NCBI GenBank assembly: GCA_003557385.1 | Contig: PWON01000028.1 | Location: forward strand, 1 to 45,447 | Origin: Bacteroidales bacterium | Lineage (GTDB): Bacteria > Bacteroidota > Bacteroidia > Bacteroidales > UBA7960 | DNA length: 45,447 bases | Direction: 5' to 3' | In this document: in pieces, positions 9,674 to 17,703 of the stretch | How positions within the stretch are numbered: the stretch's first letter is position 1 | How the letters are laid out: every line of letters begins with the position of its first letter | Position numbers and translations under genes: made by a program | Notes under the pieces: model-generated | What the model was told of the DNA's origin: nothing | Database searches by the model: none | The model's input: only the letters and a program-made list of their open reading frames with translations

Positions 9674-11476
9674 TTATTTGACCACGGCCTCCCATCCTGT
9701 TTTTTGCAGCTGAATGTAAACTACAACAGCTGCAATGGCAGCGATGCCCAGATAAAGCATGCCCGAAAGATAATCGGCAAAGATCAGCTTGCCGGTTCCG
9801 AACAAGCTGAAAAGCACCATGATACATCCACTCACATAACTGATAAACAAAGACCGGTAACCGGTGTCCCCTTTTACATGGGGCATTTGTGCGGCAATGT
9901 TTTTCCATCCGGCCCCCCCCGGGTGCACCCTTTCATAAAAATCTTGCAGGGTTTTCGTTTCGGTGGGTTTGGTTAAAAACGTGGTGATCAGCCATACCAG
10001 GCTTGACCATACCACAATAATGATCAGTATGGTTTCATAATTTAACCCGTATCTGTAAACAAGTATGGGATATATGGCATAAGGAGCGATCATGGCGGCA
10101 ATTTCCGACCAGGCATTGATACGCCACCAGAACCACCGCAACAGCAAAACAAGGCCAATCCCACCGCTGCAAGCGAGGATAAAGCGCCATGCGTCGCTGA
10201 TCATATTGAATTGTGTGGTCACGATGAGCGAAAACACCATCAGCAGCACGGTGGTTATCCTGGAGACTTTCACATAATATCTTTCATTGGCCCCGGGCCT
10301 GATAAACGGCCGGAACAGGTCGTTGATCACATAAGAGGTTCCCCAGACTGTCTGGGAAGCCATTGTGGACATATAGGCGGCAAAAAATGCAGCCATCAAC
10401 AGGCCCAGCAGCCCGGTGGGAAGCAGGTCGCGTATCACCATGACATATGTTGCCCCCTTGTCGGCTTCATTCGGGTACATTACCAGCGCAGCCAGGGCTA
10501 CGATGATCCATGGCCATGGCCGGATGGCAAAATGTGCCACCTGGAACCACAATGTAGCCAGCAGCGAGTGCTTTTCATCTTTGGCCGACATCATCCGCTG
10601 GGCCACATAACCACCACCTCCAGGTTCGGCACCAGGATACCAGCTGGCCCACCATTGAACACCAAGATATGCCACCAGGGCCACCACACTCATCTTAAGC
10701 ATGCCTGTGGCGGAAACAGAGGCCTCACCGCCTTCCACCACAGGGAAAAAATCAAAAACCCAGCCTACGTCAGCAAGCTGTTCCTGTAATCCGGCAACAC
10801 CCCCAACGTGGTTCAGGGCCACAAAAGCCAGTATTATACTGCCACCCATGGCAATGATAAATTGGAAAGTGTCGGTAATGGATACGCCCCATAGTCCCGA
10901 AAGTGCTGTATAAAGCGCTACAAAGGCCATCATCCCACCAACGGCCAGCAAATGTGCACTGAAGGTAATGCCGAGGACCTGGATTTCCTGCACACCAAAC
11001 AGGCTGAGGCCGGGGAACATTACCTGCAGGATCTTGACCATGGCCAGGTTTACCCAGGCCATTACGATGGCATTCATAAACAGGCCTATATATATTGCGC
11101 GAAAGCCCCTTAAAAACCTTGCTTCCATGCCGGAATACCTGATCGAAACGAATTCTGCATCGGTCATGATGTTTGCCCGGCGCCATAAGCGTGCGAAAAA
11201 AAACACGGTAAGCATCCCGCCAAATAACATATTCCACCACAGCCAGTTACCGCTTATCCCACTTTGTGCCACCAGTTCAGTAACCGCCAGGGGGGTGTCG
11301 GCTGCAAATGTTGTGGCCACCATGCTTGTCCCGGCAATATACCAGGGCAGGTTCCGCCCGGTAAGGAAAAAATCGCTGGTGCTCCGGCTGGCTCGCTTCG
11401 ACATATAAATGCTGATCCCGATGCTGATCAGCAAAAATGCCCCGATGACCATCCAGTCAATATAATGAATATACAT
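9674..11476 (-). CDS. Sodium:solute symporter family (SSS) transporter
   Basis: A 600-aa inner-membrane protein with about 13-14 hydrophobic helices. The N-terminus (GISIYMSKRASRSTSDFF, followed by LTGRNLPWY) and TTFAADTPLAVTELV are typical of sodium-coupled SSS symporters of the sugar/sialic-acid branch. Length is normal for the bacterial family. The gene is convergent with the hydrolase (15 bp between stops) and has its own promoter. A palindrome at 11565-11578 in its promoter region almost equals the one between the GH20 and hydrolase genes, so it probably belongs to the same LacI regulon and may import a sugar set free by these enzymes. The substrate cannot be read from the sequence. Confidence 0.93.
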   Translation of the reverse strand: MYIHYIDWMVIGAFLLISIGISIYMSKRASRSTSDFFLTGRNLPWYIAGTSMVATTFAADTPLAVTELVAQSGISGNWLWWNMLFGGMLTVFFFARLWRRANIMTDAEFVSIRYSGMEARFLRGFRAIYIGLFMNAIVMAWVNLAMVKILQVMFPGLSLFGVQEIQVLGITFSAHLLAVGGMMAFVALYTALSGLWGVSITDTFQFIIAMGGSIILAFVALNHVGGVAGLQEQLADVGWVFDFFPVVEGGEASVSATGMLKMSVVALVAYLGVQWWASWYPGAEPGGGGYVAQRMMSAKDEKHSLLATLWFQVAHFAIRPWPWIIVALAALVMYPNEADKGATYVMVIRDLLPTGLLGLLMAAFFAAYMSTMASQTVWGTSYVINDLFRPFIRPGANERYYVKVSRITTVLLMVFSLIVTTQFNMISDAWRFILACSGGIGLVLLLRWFWWRINAWSEIAAMIAPYAIYPILVYRYGLNYETILIIIVVWSSLVWLITTFLTKPTETKTLQDFYERVHPGGAGWKNIAAQMPHVKGDTGYRSLFISYVSGCIMVLFSLFGTGKLIFADYLSGMLYLGIAAIAAVVVYIQLQKTGWEAVVK

Positions 11477-11535
11477 ATGATTCAGTTTTTCAGGATATTA
11501 CAAGTGTGTTTCGTTGCCCGGGCAAACAGAGGGTT

Positions 11536-11543
11536 CAAAATTA
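11536..11543 (-). promoter_or_regulatory. -7 promoter element of the symporter gene
   Basis: On the minus strand this reads TAATTTTG, matching TAnnTTTG, 60 bp before the symporter ATG. No TTG is found about 20 bp further upstream; that position is occupied by the LacI-type palindrome at 11565-11578. Confidence 0.4.
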
Positions 11544-11564
11544 AAAAAAAATGTGATTCAGAGA

Positions 11565-11578
11565 CTAAATCGTTTTAG
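11565..11578. promoter_or_regulatory. Putative LacI-family operator upstream of the symporter
   Basis: CTAAATCGTTTTAG is a 14-bp palindrome with one mismatched pair and a central CG. Its inner 12 bases differ from the site at 7089-7100 by one base. It covers the -33 zone of the putative symporter promoter, a position suited to repression. Confidence 0.6.
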
Positions 11579-11644
11579 CCTATTGTGTGTGATTTTAAAC
11601 ACTAATTATGTATGATTCCTAAACATTGGTGGACACCAATAAAT

Positions 11645-11668
11645 AATGATCATTTATTCGTATTTTTG
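11645..11668 (+). promoter_or_regulatory. Promoter region of the 11711 lipoprotein gene with short palindrome
   Basis: TATTTTTG at 11661-11668 matches the Bacteroidota -7 consensus, and a start near 11675 would give a leader of about 36 nt. No TTG is at the right distance. The 10-bp palindrome AATGATCATT (11645-11654) lies directly upstream of the -7 box and may be an operator. Confidence 0.4.
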
Positions 11669-11710
11669 CGGAATAATCGAAGTTATTAATGAATACTTAA
11701 GCAGACATTT

Positions 11711-12178
11711 ATGAAAAAGTTATTCTTGTTATTTGCCGCCGGGCTGATTATTACCGCCTGCGGGGGTCCTGCCACAGATGAAGCGGCCCGGGAGGTCATC
11801 GAGACTCATGCCATTGCGGAATTGGTTGAACAACCCATTGACTATGAAGGAAAGACTGTCAGGCTGGAAGGTGTAATCGACCATATGTGCCGCCACAGTG
11901 GTGATAAAATGCGTGTTGCGTCTACCGATGATGAACCCGTGAGCATCCAGGTGCGCCTCGGCGATTTTATGAACCAGTTTAGTGTGGAACTCGAGGGTAG
12001 TGAAGTGGCTGTTACAGGCAGGCTGATGATTGAAGTGATGAATATGGAAGAACTTGAACAGCATGACGAAGGGCACGATTGTGAATCGACCGAAGAAGCC
12101 ATTGCATTGATGGCCGAACGGGGCATAGATCCCAACATCAGGCCTTATTTGGAGTTACAGGCGTTTGAGATCAAATAA
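11711..12178 (+). CDS. Small lipoprotein with OB-fold-like domain
   Basis: A 155-aa lipoprotein: the signal sequence ends in the lipobox ITAC (Cys near residue 17), so the protein is probably membrane-anchored outside the cytoplasm. The rest has the pattern of a small OB-fold beta barrel (YEGKTVRLEGVIDHMC ... VAVTGRLMIEVM). CRHSGDKM in the middle and the HDEGHDCE segment near residue 115 bring Cys, His and acidic residues together that could bind metal. I do not recognise a precise family; it is somewhat like DUF4920/tRNA-anti-like lipoproteins. It is followed by a strong terminator and then by a PepSY-type membrane protein gene. Function unknown. Confidence 0.8.
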   Translation: MKKLFLLFAAGLIITACGGPATDEAAREVIETHAIAELVEQPIDYEGKTVRLEGVIDHMCRHSGDKMRVASTDDEPVSIQVRLGDFMNQFSVELEGSEVAVTGRLMIEVMNMEELEQHDEGHDCESTEEAIALMAERGIDPNIRPYLELQAFEIK

Positions 12179-12197
12179 ATTACGCATGTTACAACGA

Positions 12198-12229
12198 AAC
12201 TGCCGGAAAAAAACATTCCGGCAGTTTTT
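12198..12229 (+). terminator. Intrinsic terminator after the OB-fold lipoprotein gene
   Basis: An 11-bp perfect stem, AACTGCCGGAA / TTCCGGCAGTT, with a 7-nt A-rich loop, followed by a T run (12225-12229). It starts 20 bp after the lipoprotein stop and ends 11 bp before the ATG of the PepSY gene. The A-rich loop and the nearness of the next start leave open a role as an attenuator. Confidence 0.85.
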
Positions 12230-12240
12230 GATTCTTGATC

Positions 12241-12798
12241 ATGAAGCTCAGAAAATATAACCGTGCCATCCATCGTGACCTGGGATATTTCTTTTTCGGG
12301 ATGTGCATCATTTACGGCCTGTCAGGCATTGCACTCAATCACCGGCATGAGTGGAACCCAAATTATATCATCACGCAAAAGGACTTTCAGCTGCAAGCGC
12401 CCCAACAGGAAATCACCGACAACCGGGAGGCGGCCATGCACTTTCTGACACAGCTGGAAAGACAGGATGAATTTCGCACCAGCCTGCGCAGCGGCGACAA
12501 CCTCCGCATATTCATCAGGGATGGCAGCATGACAGTAAACATTTATACTGGCCAGGGAGAATTGGAAACCATACGTCCAAGACCTGTTTTCCGTGAGGTC
12601 AATTTTTTGCATTACAATACCCCACGAAGGTTATGGACTTGGTTTTCTGATTTTTATGCCGGAGGACTTATCATAATGGCCATTACGGGCTTGTTTATCC
12701 TGCGGGGCAAAAACGGGATCAGGGGCCGTGGGGCCTGGTTGACCGCTGCAGGCATCATGATACCCCTGATATTGCTTTACTATTATCTTAATGGCTAA
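12241..12798 (+). CDS. PepSY-associated membrane protein
   Basis: A 185-aa membrane protein of the PepSY-associated TM type. The N-terminus KLRKYNRAIHRDLGYFF is followed by a first helix (FGMCIIYGLSGIALNH) and the conserved NHRHEWNP. A soluble middle part is followed by LHYNTPRRLWTWFSDFYAGGL, two more helices and a short tail. The protein has the pattern of short PepSY-TM proteins linked to iron or redox systems in Bacteroidota. The ATG at 12241 is chosen over an upstream TTG (12235). The start lies 11 bp after the terminator hairpin, so expression may depend on read-through. The pairing with the OB-fold lipoprotein may be functional, for instance in metal or heme handling; this is inference. 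Confidence 0.82.
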   Translation: MKLRKYNRAIHRDLGYFFFGMCIIYGLSGIALNHRHEWNPNYIITQKDFQLQAPQQEITDNREAAMHFLTQLERQDEFRTSLRSGDNLRIFIRDGSMTVNIYTGQGELETIRPRPVFREVNFLHYNTPRRLWTWFSDFYAGGLIIMAITGLFILRGKNGIRGRGAWLTAAGIMIPLILLYYYLNG

Positions 12799-12817
12799 AA
12801 ACAGCATTGACACGACG

Positions 12818-13426
12818 TCAGTGGGGTATATCGGCAATCCTGGCAAAATGGTTCAGGAGGGAAAAAATTTCTTTGGCCATGGGTTTGGTTACATCATACA
12901 AAGCCAGGTAGTTGCGTCGCACTTCATTCATTAATGCCAGACCGGGTTTCTCATTCCGCATATTGGCCAGGATCAGCGTGGCGAGTCCGGTTCGTAAAGG
13001 ATTGCCTTTTAAACGCCTGGTGTGTTTTGAATATCTGGCGGGATGTATGTGAATATAGAATTCTTCTGAATCCCCTTTGCGCATGGTCCATTCTGAGTGA
13101 TCAGATATGCTCAGTTGCCAGAACAACTGGGGAGAACTTTCTATCCATCGGTAATACGAATCCAGGGTATAAGCCCGGAATCCCTTGAGTGTTTCGGTCA
13201 GGTCATTGGCTATTTCTTCGGGCGGCATGCTCCCTGTATACATGTCAAATTGAGAATCCCCAAGCATTTTTAATTTGGCTATGCACAGGGGGAAGGTTCT
13301 TTCATCAGCACCTGCCCATTTCTGAATCTGTGAAACAAGGAAACCCTGATGGTGTTTCCATCCATTCAGAATAACAGGCGCCGGTGTACAGCTTTTCCCC
13401 TTTAATGCCACCACAGAATTCATCAT
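12818..13426 (-). CDS. Uncharacterised protein, about 202 aa
   Basis: I do not recognise a family. The start is set at the ATG at 13426 (a second ATG is at 13423) because a good promoter lies just upstream at 13444-13474; a longer frame from 13516 would run through that promoter. The protein is soluble without signal peptide or membrane helices. It has several tryptophans and a striking segment YIHIHPARYSKHTRRLKGN (about residues 123-141) and a C-terminal basic helix with LMNEVRRNYLALYDVTKP. The His/Arg-rich segment looks like a binding or active site. It is divergent from ettA and convergent with the PepSY gene (19 bp apart). Its composition and codon use look like a real gene. Confidence 0.75.
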   Translation of the reverse strand: MMNSVVALKGKSCTPAPVILNGWKHHQGFLVSQIQKWAGADERTFPLCIAKLKMLGDSQFDMYTGSMPPEEIANDLTETLKGFRAYTLDSYYRWIESSPQLFWQLSISDHSEWTMRKGDSEEFYIHIHPARYSKHTRRLKGNPLRTGLATLILANMRNEKPGLALMNEVRRNYLALYDVTKPMAKEIFSLLNHFARIADIPH

Positions 13427-13443
13427 GTATGTTTTTAATGCTA

Positions 13444-13474
13444 CAAATATAAGGCATTGACTTAAAAAGCTCAA
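13444..13474 (-). promoter_or_regulatory. Promoter of the 12818-13426 gene
   Basis: On the minus strand TTG (13472-13474) is followed after 20 bp by TATATTTG (13444-13451), an excellent match to the Bacteroidota consensus TTG-N19-21-TAnnTTTG. The expected start near 13437 gives a leader of about 10 nt before the ATG at 13426 and supports that start. Confidence 0.75.
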
Positions 13475-13533
13475 TTTTCTGTGGATAACAAACGATTTTT
13501 TCAGACATTTGTACAAATTCCGAAAAATATACC

Positions 13534-15216
13534 ATGAGTGACGATAAAAAGATCATTTTTTCAATGGTCGGGGTAAGCAAGGTATTTCCACCCGGAAACA
13601 AACAGGTGCTGAAGGACATCTACCTCTCTTTTTTTTATGGGGCCAAAATCGGCATCATAGGGTTGAACGGGTCGGGCAAATCCACCCTGATGCGCATCAT
13701 TGCCGGCGAGGAAAAATCGTACCAGGGAAAAGTGGCCTTTTCACCCGGTTATTCCATCGGTTATTTGCCCCAGGAACCTGTTCTTGATCCCGGAAAAACG
13801 GTAAAGGAAATTGTACAGGAAGGGGTGCAGGAGGTGGTGGATATCTTAAAGGAGTATGAAGCGGTAAATCTTCGATTTGCCGAACCCCTGGATGATAATC
13901 AAATGGCTGAATTGATTGATCGTCAGGGCGAATTATCTGACCTGATTGAACAACGGGGCGGGTGGGAGTTGGATTCGCGTCTTGAGCGTGCGATGGATGC
14001 ATTGCGTTGTCCTGATCCTGATGAACCCATTGCCCACCTGAGTGGTGGCGAACATCGCCGGGTGGCTTTGTGCCGGTTGCTTTTGCAGGAGCCCGACATT
14101 CTTTTGCTTGATGAGCCAACCAACCATCTGGATGCCGAAAGTGTCGAGTGGCTCGAACAGCATCTGAAACAATACAAAGGGACGGTGATCGCCATCACCC
14201 ATGACAGGTACTTTCTCGACAATGCGGCCGGGTGGATCCTGGAACTCGAGAGGGGAGAGGGCATTCCCTGGAAGGGCAATTATTCCTCGTGGCTGGAACA
14301 AAAAGCCAGGCGTCTGGAAATAGAAGAACGGTCGGAAAGCAAACGGCGAAAAACCCTGGAACGGGAACTTGAGTGGGTGCGGATGTCTCCCAAAGCGCGC
14401 CAGGCTAAAGGGAAGGCAAGACTGAATGCCTATGAACGGATGTTGGGTGAAGACGTCAAACAAAAAGAGGAGCGGTTGGAAATTTTTATTCCACATGGCC
14501 CCAGGCTGGGCAATAAGGTCATTGAGGCAGTAGACCTGAGCAAGGCTTTTGGGGACAAACTTCTGTTCAGTGACCTGGATTTTTCACTTCCCCCGGCTGG
14601 CATTGTGGGCATCATTGGACCAAATGGCGCCGGCAAAACCACTTTGTTTCGCATGATCATGGGCCAGGAAAAAGCCGACGGCGGACGTTTTGATATAGGG
14701 GAAACGGTAAGCATCGGATATGTGGATCAGGCACATGCCGGCATTGATCCCGAAAAAAGTGTTTGGGAGGTGATTTCCGGGGGAAATGAGATAATCAGAT
14801 TATCCGGCCGGCAAATGAACAGCCGTGCCTACGTGGCCCGTTTCAATTTCACCGGACCGGACCAGGGCAAAAAGTGCGGGGTGCTATCGGGAGGTGAAAG
14901 AAACCGCCTGCATCTGGCCATGACCCTTAAAAGCGAGGCCAATGTGCTGTTGCTTGATGAGCCCACCAATGATATCGACGTGAATACACTGAGGGCCCTG
15001 GAAGAAGGTCTTGAACACTTTGCAGGATGCGCTGTGATCATTACGCACGATCGATGGTTCTTAGACAGGGTGGCCACACACATCCTGGCTTTTGAGGGCG
15101 ACTCCCGGGTCTGTTTTTTTGAAGGTGGGTATACCGATTATGAGGAAAACCGCCGTAAAAGGCTTGGAAATACTGGACTGGGGAGGATTAAGTATAGGAG
15201 AATTAGTAAGAAGTAA
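13534..15216 (+). CDS. ettA: ABC-F protein, energy-dependent translational throttle EttA
   Basis: A 560-aa cytoplasmic ABC-F ATPase that binds the ribosomal E site and tunes translation to the ATP/ADP ratio. It has two ATPase domains in one chain and no membrane part. Domain 1: Walker A GLNGSGKST (residues 43-51), signature LSGGEHRR, Walker B ILLLDEPTNHLD. Domain 2: GPNGAGKTT, LSGGERNR, VLLLDEPTNDID. The length and the C-terminal pattern RIKYRRI match the EttA subfamily (about 555 aa). The arm and linker region with RMSPKARQAKGKARL is present. The last codons (ISKK, stop) lie in a short AT-rich repeat that continues towards the transketolase gene. Confidence 0.95.
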   Translation: MSDDKKIIFSMVGVSKVFPPGNKQVLKDIYLSFFYGAKIGIIGLNGSGKSTLMRIIAGEEKSYQGKVAFSPGYSIGYLPQEPVLDPGKTVKEIVQEGVQEVVDILKEYEAVNLRFAEPLDDNQMAELIDRQGELSDLIEQRGGWELDSRLERAMDALRCPDPDEPIAHLSGGEHRRVALCRLLLQEPDILLLDEPTNHLDAESVEWLEQHLKQYKGTVIAITHDRYFLDNAAGWILELERGEGIPWKGNYSSWLEQKARRLEIEERSESKRRKTLERELEWVRMSPKARQAKGKARLNAYERMLGEDVKQKEERLEIFIPHGPRLGNKVIEAVDLSKAFGDKLLFSDLDFSLPPAGIVGIIGPNGAGKTTLFRMIMGQEKADGGRFDIGETVSIGYVDQAHAGIDPEKSVWEVISGGNEIIRLSGRQMNSRAYVARFNFTGPDQGKKCGVLSGGERNRLHLAMTLKSEANVLLLDEPTNDIDVNTLRALEEGLEHFAGCAVIITHDRWFLDRVATHILAFEGDSRVCFFEGGYTDYEENRRKRLGNTGLGRIKYRRISKK

Positions 15217-15262
15217 GAAGTAATTGGTAATTAGTAATTAGTATTTAATAATTGGTTGTTAG
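15202..15262 (+). repeat. Short AT-rich intergenic repeat after ettA
   Basis: A run of similar words, AAGAAGTAA, AAGAAGTAATTGG and repeated TAATTAG, starting within the last codons of ettA and ending at the transketolase start. The same words (AAGAAGTAATTAG twice) are on the minus strand at 40091-40135, again at the end of a gene. Confidence 0.6.
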
Positions 15263-15263
15263 T

Positions 15264-16112
15264 ATGGGAAAAGAGGTGATTGAGTTGAAAAAAATTGCTA
15301 CACAGGTCAGGCGTGATATTTTGCGGATGGTGCACGCTGCGCAGTCAGGGCACCCCGGGGGGCCTCTGGGTTGTGCGGATCTGTTTGCCGCTTTGTATTT
15401 TAAAGTTTTAAAACACAATCCAAAACGTTTTTCCATGGATGGGGAAGGGGAGGACCTGTTCTTTCTTTCCAACGGGCACTTGTCAGCGGGTTGGTACAGT
15501 GTGCTTGCCCGTACCGGCTATTTTGACAAAAGGGAGCTTTCCACTTTCCGAAAGATTGATACCCGTTTGCAGGGCCATCCTGCAACAGAGGAGGGTTTGC
15601 CGGGTGTCAGGGTTGCCAGCGGATCGCTCGGGCAGGGTTTAAGTGTGGCCTGCGGTGCTGCCCTGGCCAAACGGCTCAACAACGATCCCCATCTTGTTTA
15701 TTGTCTGATGGGTGACGGGGAACAGCAGGAAGGCCAGGTATGGGAAGCAGCCATGTTTGCGGCAGGCCGGCAGATTGACAATCTCATAGGCATGATCGAT
15801 TACAACGGGCAACAAATTGACGGGGCCGTTGACGATGTCATGCCCCTGGGCAATTTGCAGGCGAAATGGGCGTCTTTTGGCTGGAAAGTGCTGGATATGG
15901 ACGGAAACAATATGGAGGATGTCCTGAAAACCCTGGACAAAGCAAAATCGCTGTGTGGGAATAAACAGCCGGTGGTAATTCTCGTACATACAGAGATGGG
16001 TTACGGGGTTGATTTCATGATGGGAACCCATGAATGGCACGGCAAACCACCAAATGATGAACAGTTTGAACGGGCCATGGACAATTTCGAGGAAACCCTT
16101 GGTGATTATTAA
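15264..16112 (+). CDS. Transketolase, N-terminal (TPP-binding) subunit
   Basis: A 282-aa protein equal to the N-terminal half of transketolase, which moves two-carbon units between sugar phosphates in the pentose phosphate pathway. SGHPGGPLGCADL (near residue 28), the thiamine-diphosphate motif GDGEQQEGQVWEA and IDYNGQQIDG are typical. The C-terminal half is made by the next gene, 27 bp downstream, so the enzyme is probably an alpha2beta2 complex. The ATG at 15264 is preferred over a TTG at 15252, which lies in the repeat. The split form is common in Bacteroidota, archaea and some Firmicutes. Confidence 0.95.
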   Translation: MGKEVIELKKIATQVRRDILRMVHAAQSGHPGGPLGCADLFAALYFKVLKHNPKRFSMDGEGEDLFFLSNGHLSAGWYSVLARTGYFDKRELSTFRKIDTRLQGHPATEEGLPGVRVASGSLGQGLSVACGAALAKRLNNDPHLVYCLMGDGEQQEGQVWEAAMFAAGRQIDNLIGMIDYNGQQIDGAVDDVMPLGNLQAKWASFGWKVLDMDGNNMEDVLKTLDKAKSLCGNKQPVVILVHTEMGYGVDFMMGTHEWHGKPPNDEQFERAMDNFEETLGDY

Positions 16113-16139
16113 TTTTTGTTTAAAAATATATAGCATCTC

Positions 16140-17093
16140 ATGAAGGAATATACATTTGAGGAAAAAAAAGATACCCGCTCTGGTTTTGGTCTTGGCTTGC
16201 TGGATGTGGCACGCACCAATCCCGATGTGGTGGGACTGTGTGCCGATCTGACCGGTTCACTCAATATGGTTGCGTTTCAAAAGGAGTTTCCGGACCGTTT
16301 TTTCCAGGTGGGCATTGCAGAAGCCAATATGATGGGTATTGCGGCCGGCCTGACCATTGGCGGCAAGATCCCGTACACCGGAACGTTTGCAAATTTCAGT
16401 ACGGGCAGGGTATATGATCAGATCCGCCAGTCGATCGCATATTCCAAAAAGAATGTGAAGATTTGTGCTTCGCATGCCGGGATAACCCTGGGAGAGGATG
16501 GTGCCACACACCAGATGCTTGAAGACATCGGAATGATGCGCATGTTGCCCAACATGACCGTCATTTCGCCTTGCGACCACAACCAGACACGTGCTGCAGC
16601 CGTTGCCATTGCTGAATACCAGGGGCCTGTATATCTTCGCTTTGGCCGTCCCAAGGTACCCAATTTTACAGATCCCGGTGAACCCTTCCGTATCGGCGAG
16701 GCCGTCGTATTGAATGAGGGTACGGATGTGAGCATATTTGCTACCGGCCACCTGGTGTGGGAAGCCCTTGAAGCCGGGAAGGCTTTGTTTAAAGATGGAA
16801 TCCGTGCAGAGATTATCAATATCCATACCATTAAACCTTTGGATGTAAAAACCGTCTTACAATCAGTGGAAAAAACCGGTTGCGCCGTAAGTGCCGAGGA
16901 GCATCAGGTACATGGCGGGCTCGGTGATGCCATATCACAGGTGCTTGCAAGGTACCGGCCGACACCCATGGAGTTGGTCGCAGTGAACGACCGGTTTGGT
17001 GAAAGTGGCAAGCCTGCGGAACTGATGGAGAAATACGGACTAAGCGCCAGGGCAATTGTGGAAAAAGTCATGCAGGTGCTTCAAAGAAAATAG
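16140..17093 (+). CDS. Transketolase, C-terminal subunit
   Basis: A 317-aa partner of the preceding subunit. It holds the pyrimidine-binding domain, with the conserved Glu in VGIAEANMMGIAAG (about residue 62) that activates thiamine diphosphate, followed by the C-terminal transketolase domain (ATGHLVWEAL, AEEHQVHGGLGD). It resembles the dxs-like/transketolase beta chain. It is followed after 18 bp by an ECF sigma factor gene on the same strand, so this operon may also carry the sigma gene. Confidence 0.95.
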   Translation: MKEYTFEEKKDTRSGFGLGLLDVARTNPDVVGLCADLTGSLNMVAFQKEFPDRFFQVGIAEANMMGIAAGLTIGGKIPYTGTFANFSTGRVYDQIRQSIAYSKKNVKICASHAGITLGEDGATHQMLEDIGMMRMLPNMTVISPCDHNQTRAAAVAIAEYQGPVYLRFGRPKVPNFTDPGEPFRIGEAVVLNEGTDVSIFATGHLVWEALEAGKALFKDGIRAEIINIHTIKPLDVKTVLQSVEKTGCAVSAEEHQVHGGLGDAISQVLARYRPTPMELVAVNDRFGESGKPAELMEKYGLSARAIVEKVMQVLQRK

Positions 17094-17111
17094 CTGTTAA
17101 CAAAAACCAGG

Positions 17112-17660
17112 ATGAAACAGTATACGGATGAGGAACTGCTGGCCATGTTTTCTGGGGGGGATAACCCAAACTATGCCTTCAACCTCATTGTCAGAAAATA
17201 CCAGGAACCCGTATACTGGCATGTAAGAAGGCTTGTTGTCAGCCATGATGATGCGAATGATATTGTGCAGGATGTATTTGTGAAGACATGGCAGGCACTC
17301 GGAAAATTCAGGAAGGATTCGGCATTGTTTACCTGGATATACCGGATTGCCACCAATGAAGCATTCAGTTTTCTGAACAAGAAAAAAAGACGCTTCATGC
17401 TTCCACTCATGGATGTGAGCAAGCAGCTTGAAGAAACACTCGAGTCGGATGTCTATTACCAGGGGAGTGAAATGGAAAAAAAGATTCAGAAGGCCATTCT
17501 GTCGTTGCCCGATAAACAGCGGGCGGTATTTAACCTTCGTTATTACGAAGAGATGAAGTACGAAGACATGTCCGAAATCCTGAATACCTCGGTAGGGGCT
17601 TTGAAAGCATCATACCATCATGCGGTAAAAAAAATCGAACAATTTGTGCGGGGTGATTAA
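17112..17660 (+). CDS. ECF-type RNA polymerase sigma factor
   Basis: A 182-aa sigma-70 family factor of the extracytoplasmic function type. Region 2 spans about residues 25-90 (YQEPVYWHVRRLV, DDANDIVQDVFVKTWQ, FTWIYRIATNEAF). Region 4 begins at LPDKQRAVFNLRYYEEMKYEDMSE (shortened) with a helix-turn-helix ending near ASYHHAVKKIEQF. It follows transketolase by 18 bp and is followed by a one-TM protein and a CpxP-like secreted protein. These two are candidates for anti-sigma factor and periplasmic sensor. Confidence 0.95.
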   Translation: MKQYTDEELLAMFSGGDNPNYAFNLIVRKYQEPVYWHVRRLVVSHDDANDIVQDVFVKTWQALGKFRKDSALFTWIYRIATNEAFSFLNKKKRRFMLPLMDVSKQLEETLESDVYYQGSEMEKKIQKAILSLPDKQRAVFNLRYYEEMKYEDMSEILNTSVGALKASYHHAVKKIEQFVRGD

Positions 17661-17703
17661 ACCCTGGATCTCTTTAAGTATCTAATAAAAAAGGATATCA
17701 AGG

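Noticed and set aside
13427-13516. Upstream 30-codon extension of the 202-aa protein
   Set aside because: The stretch contains a promoter with full consensus on the same strand directly before the ATG at 13426.
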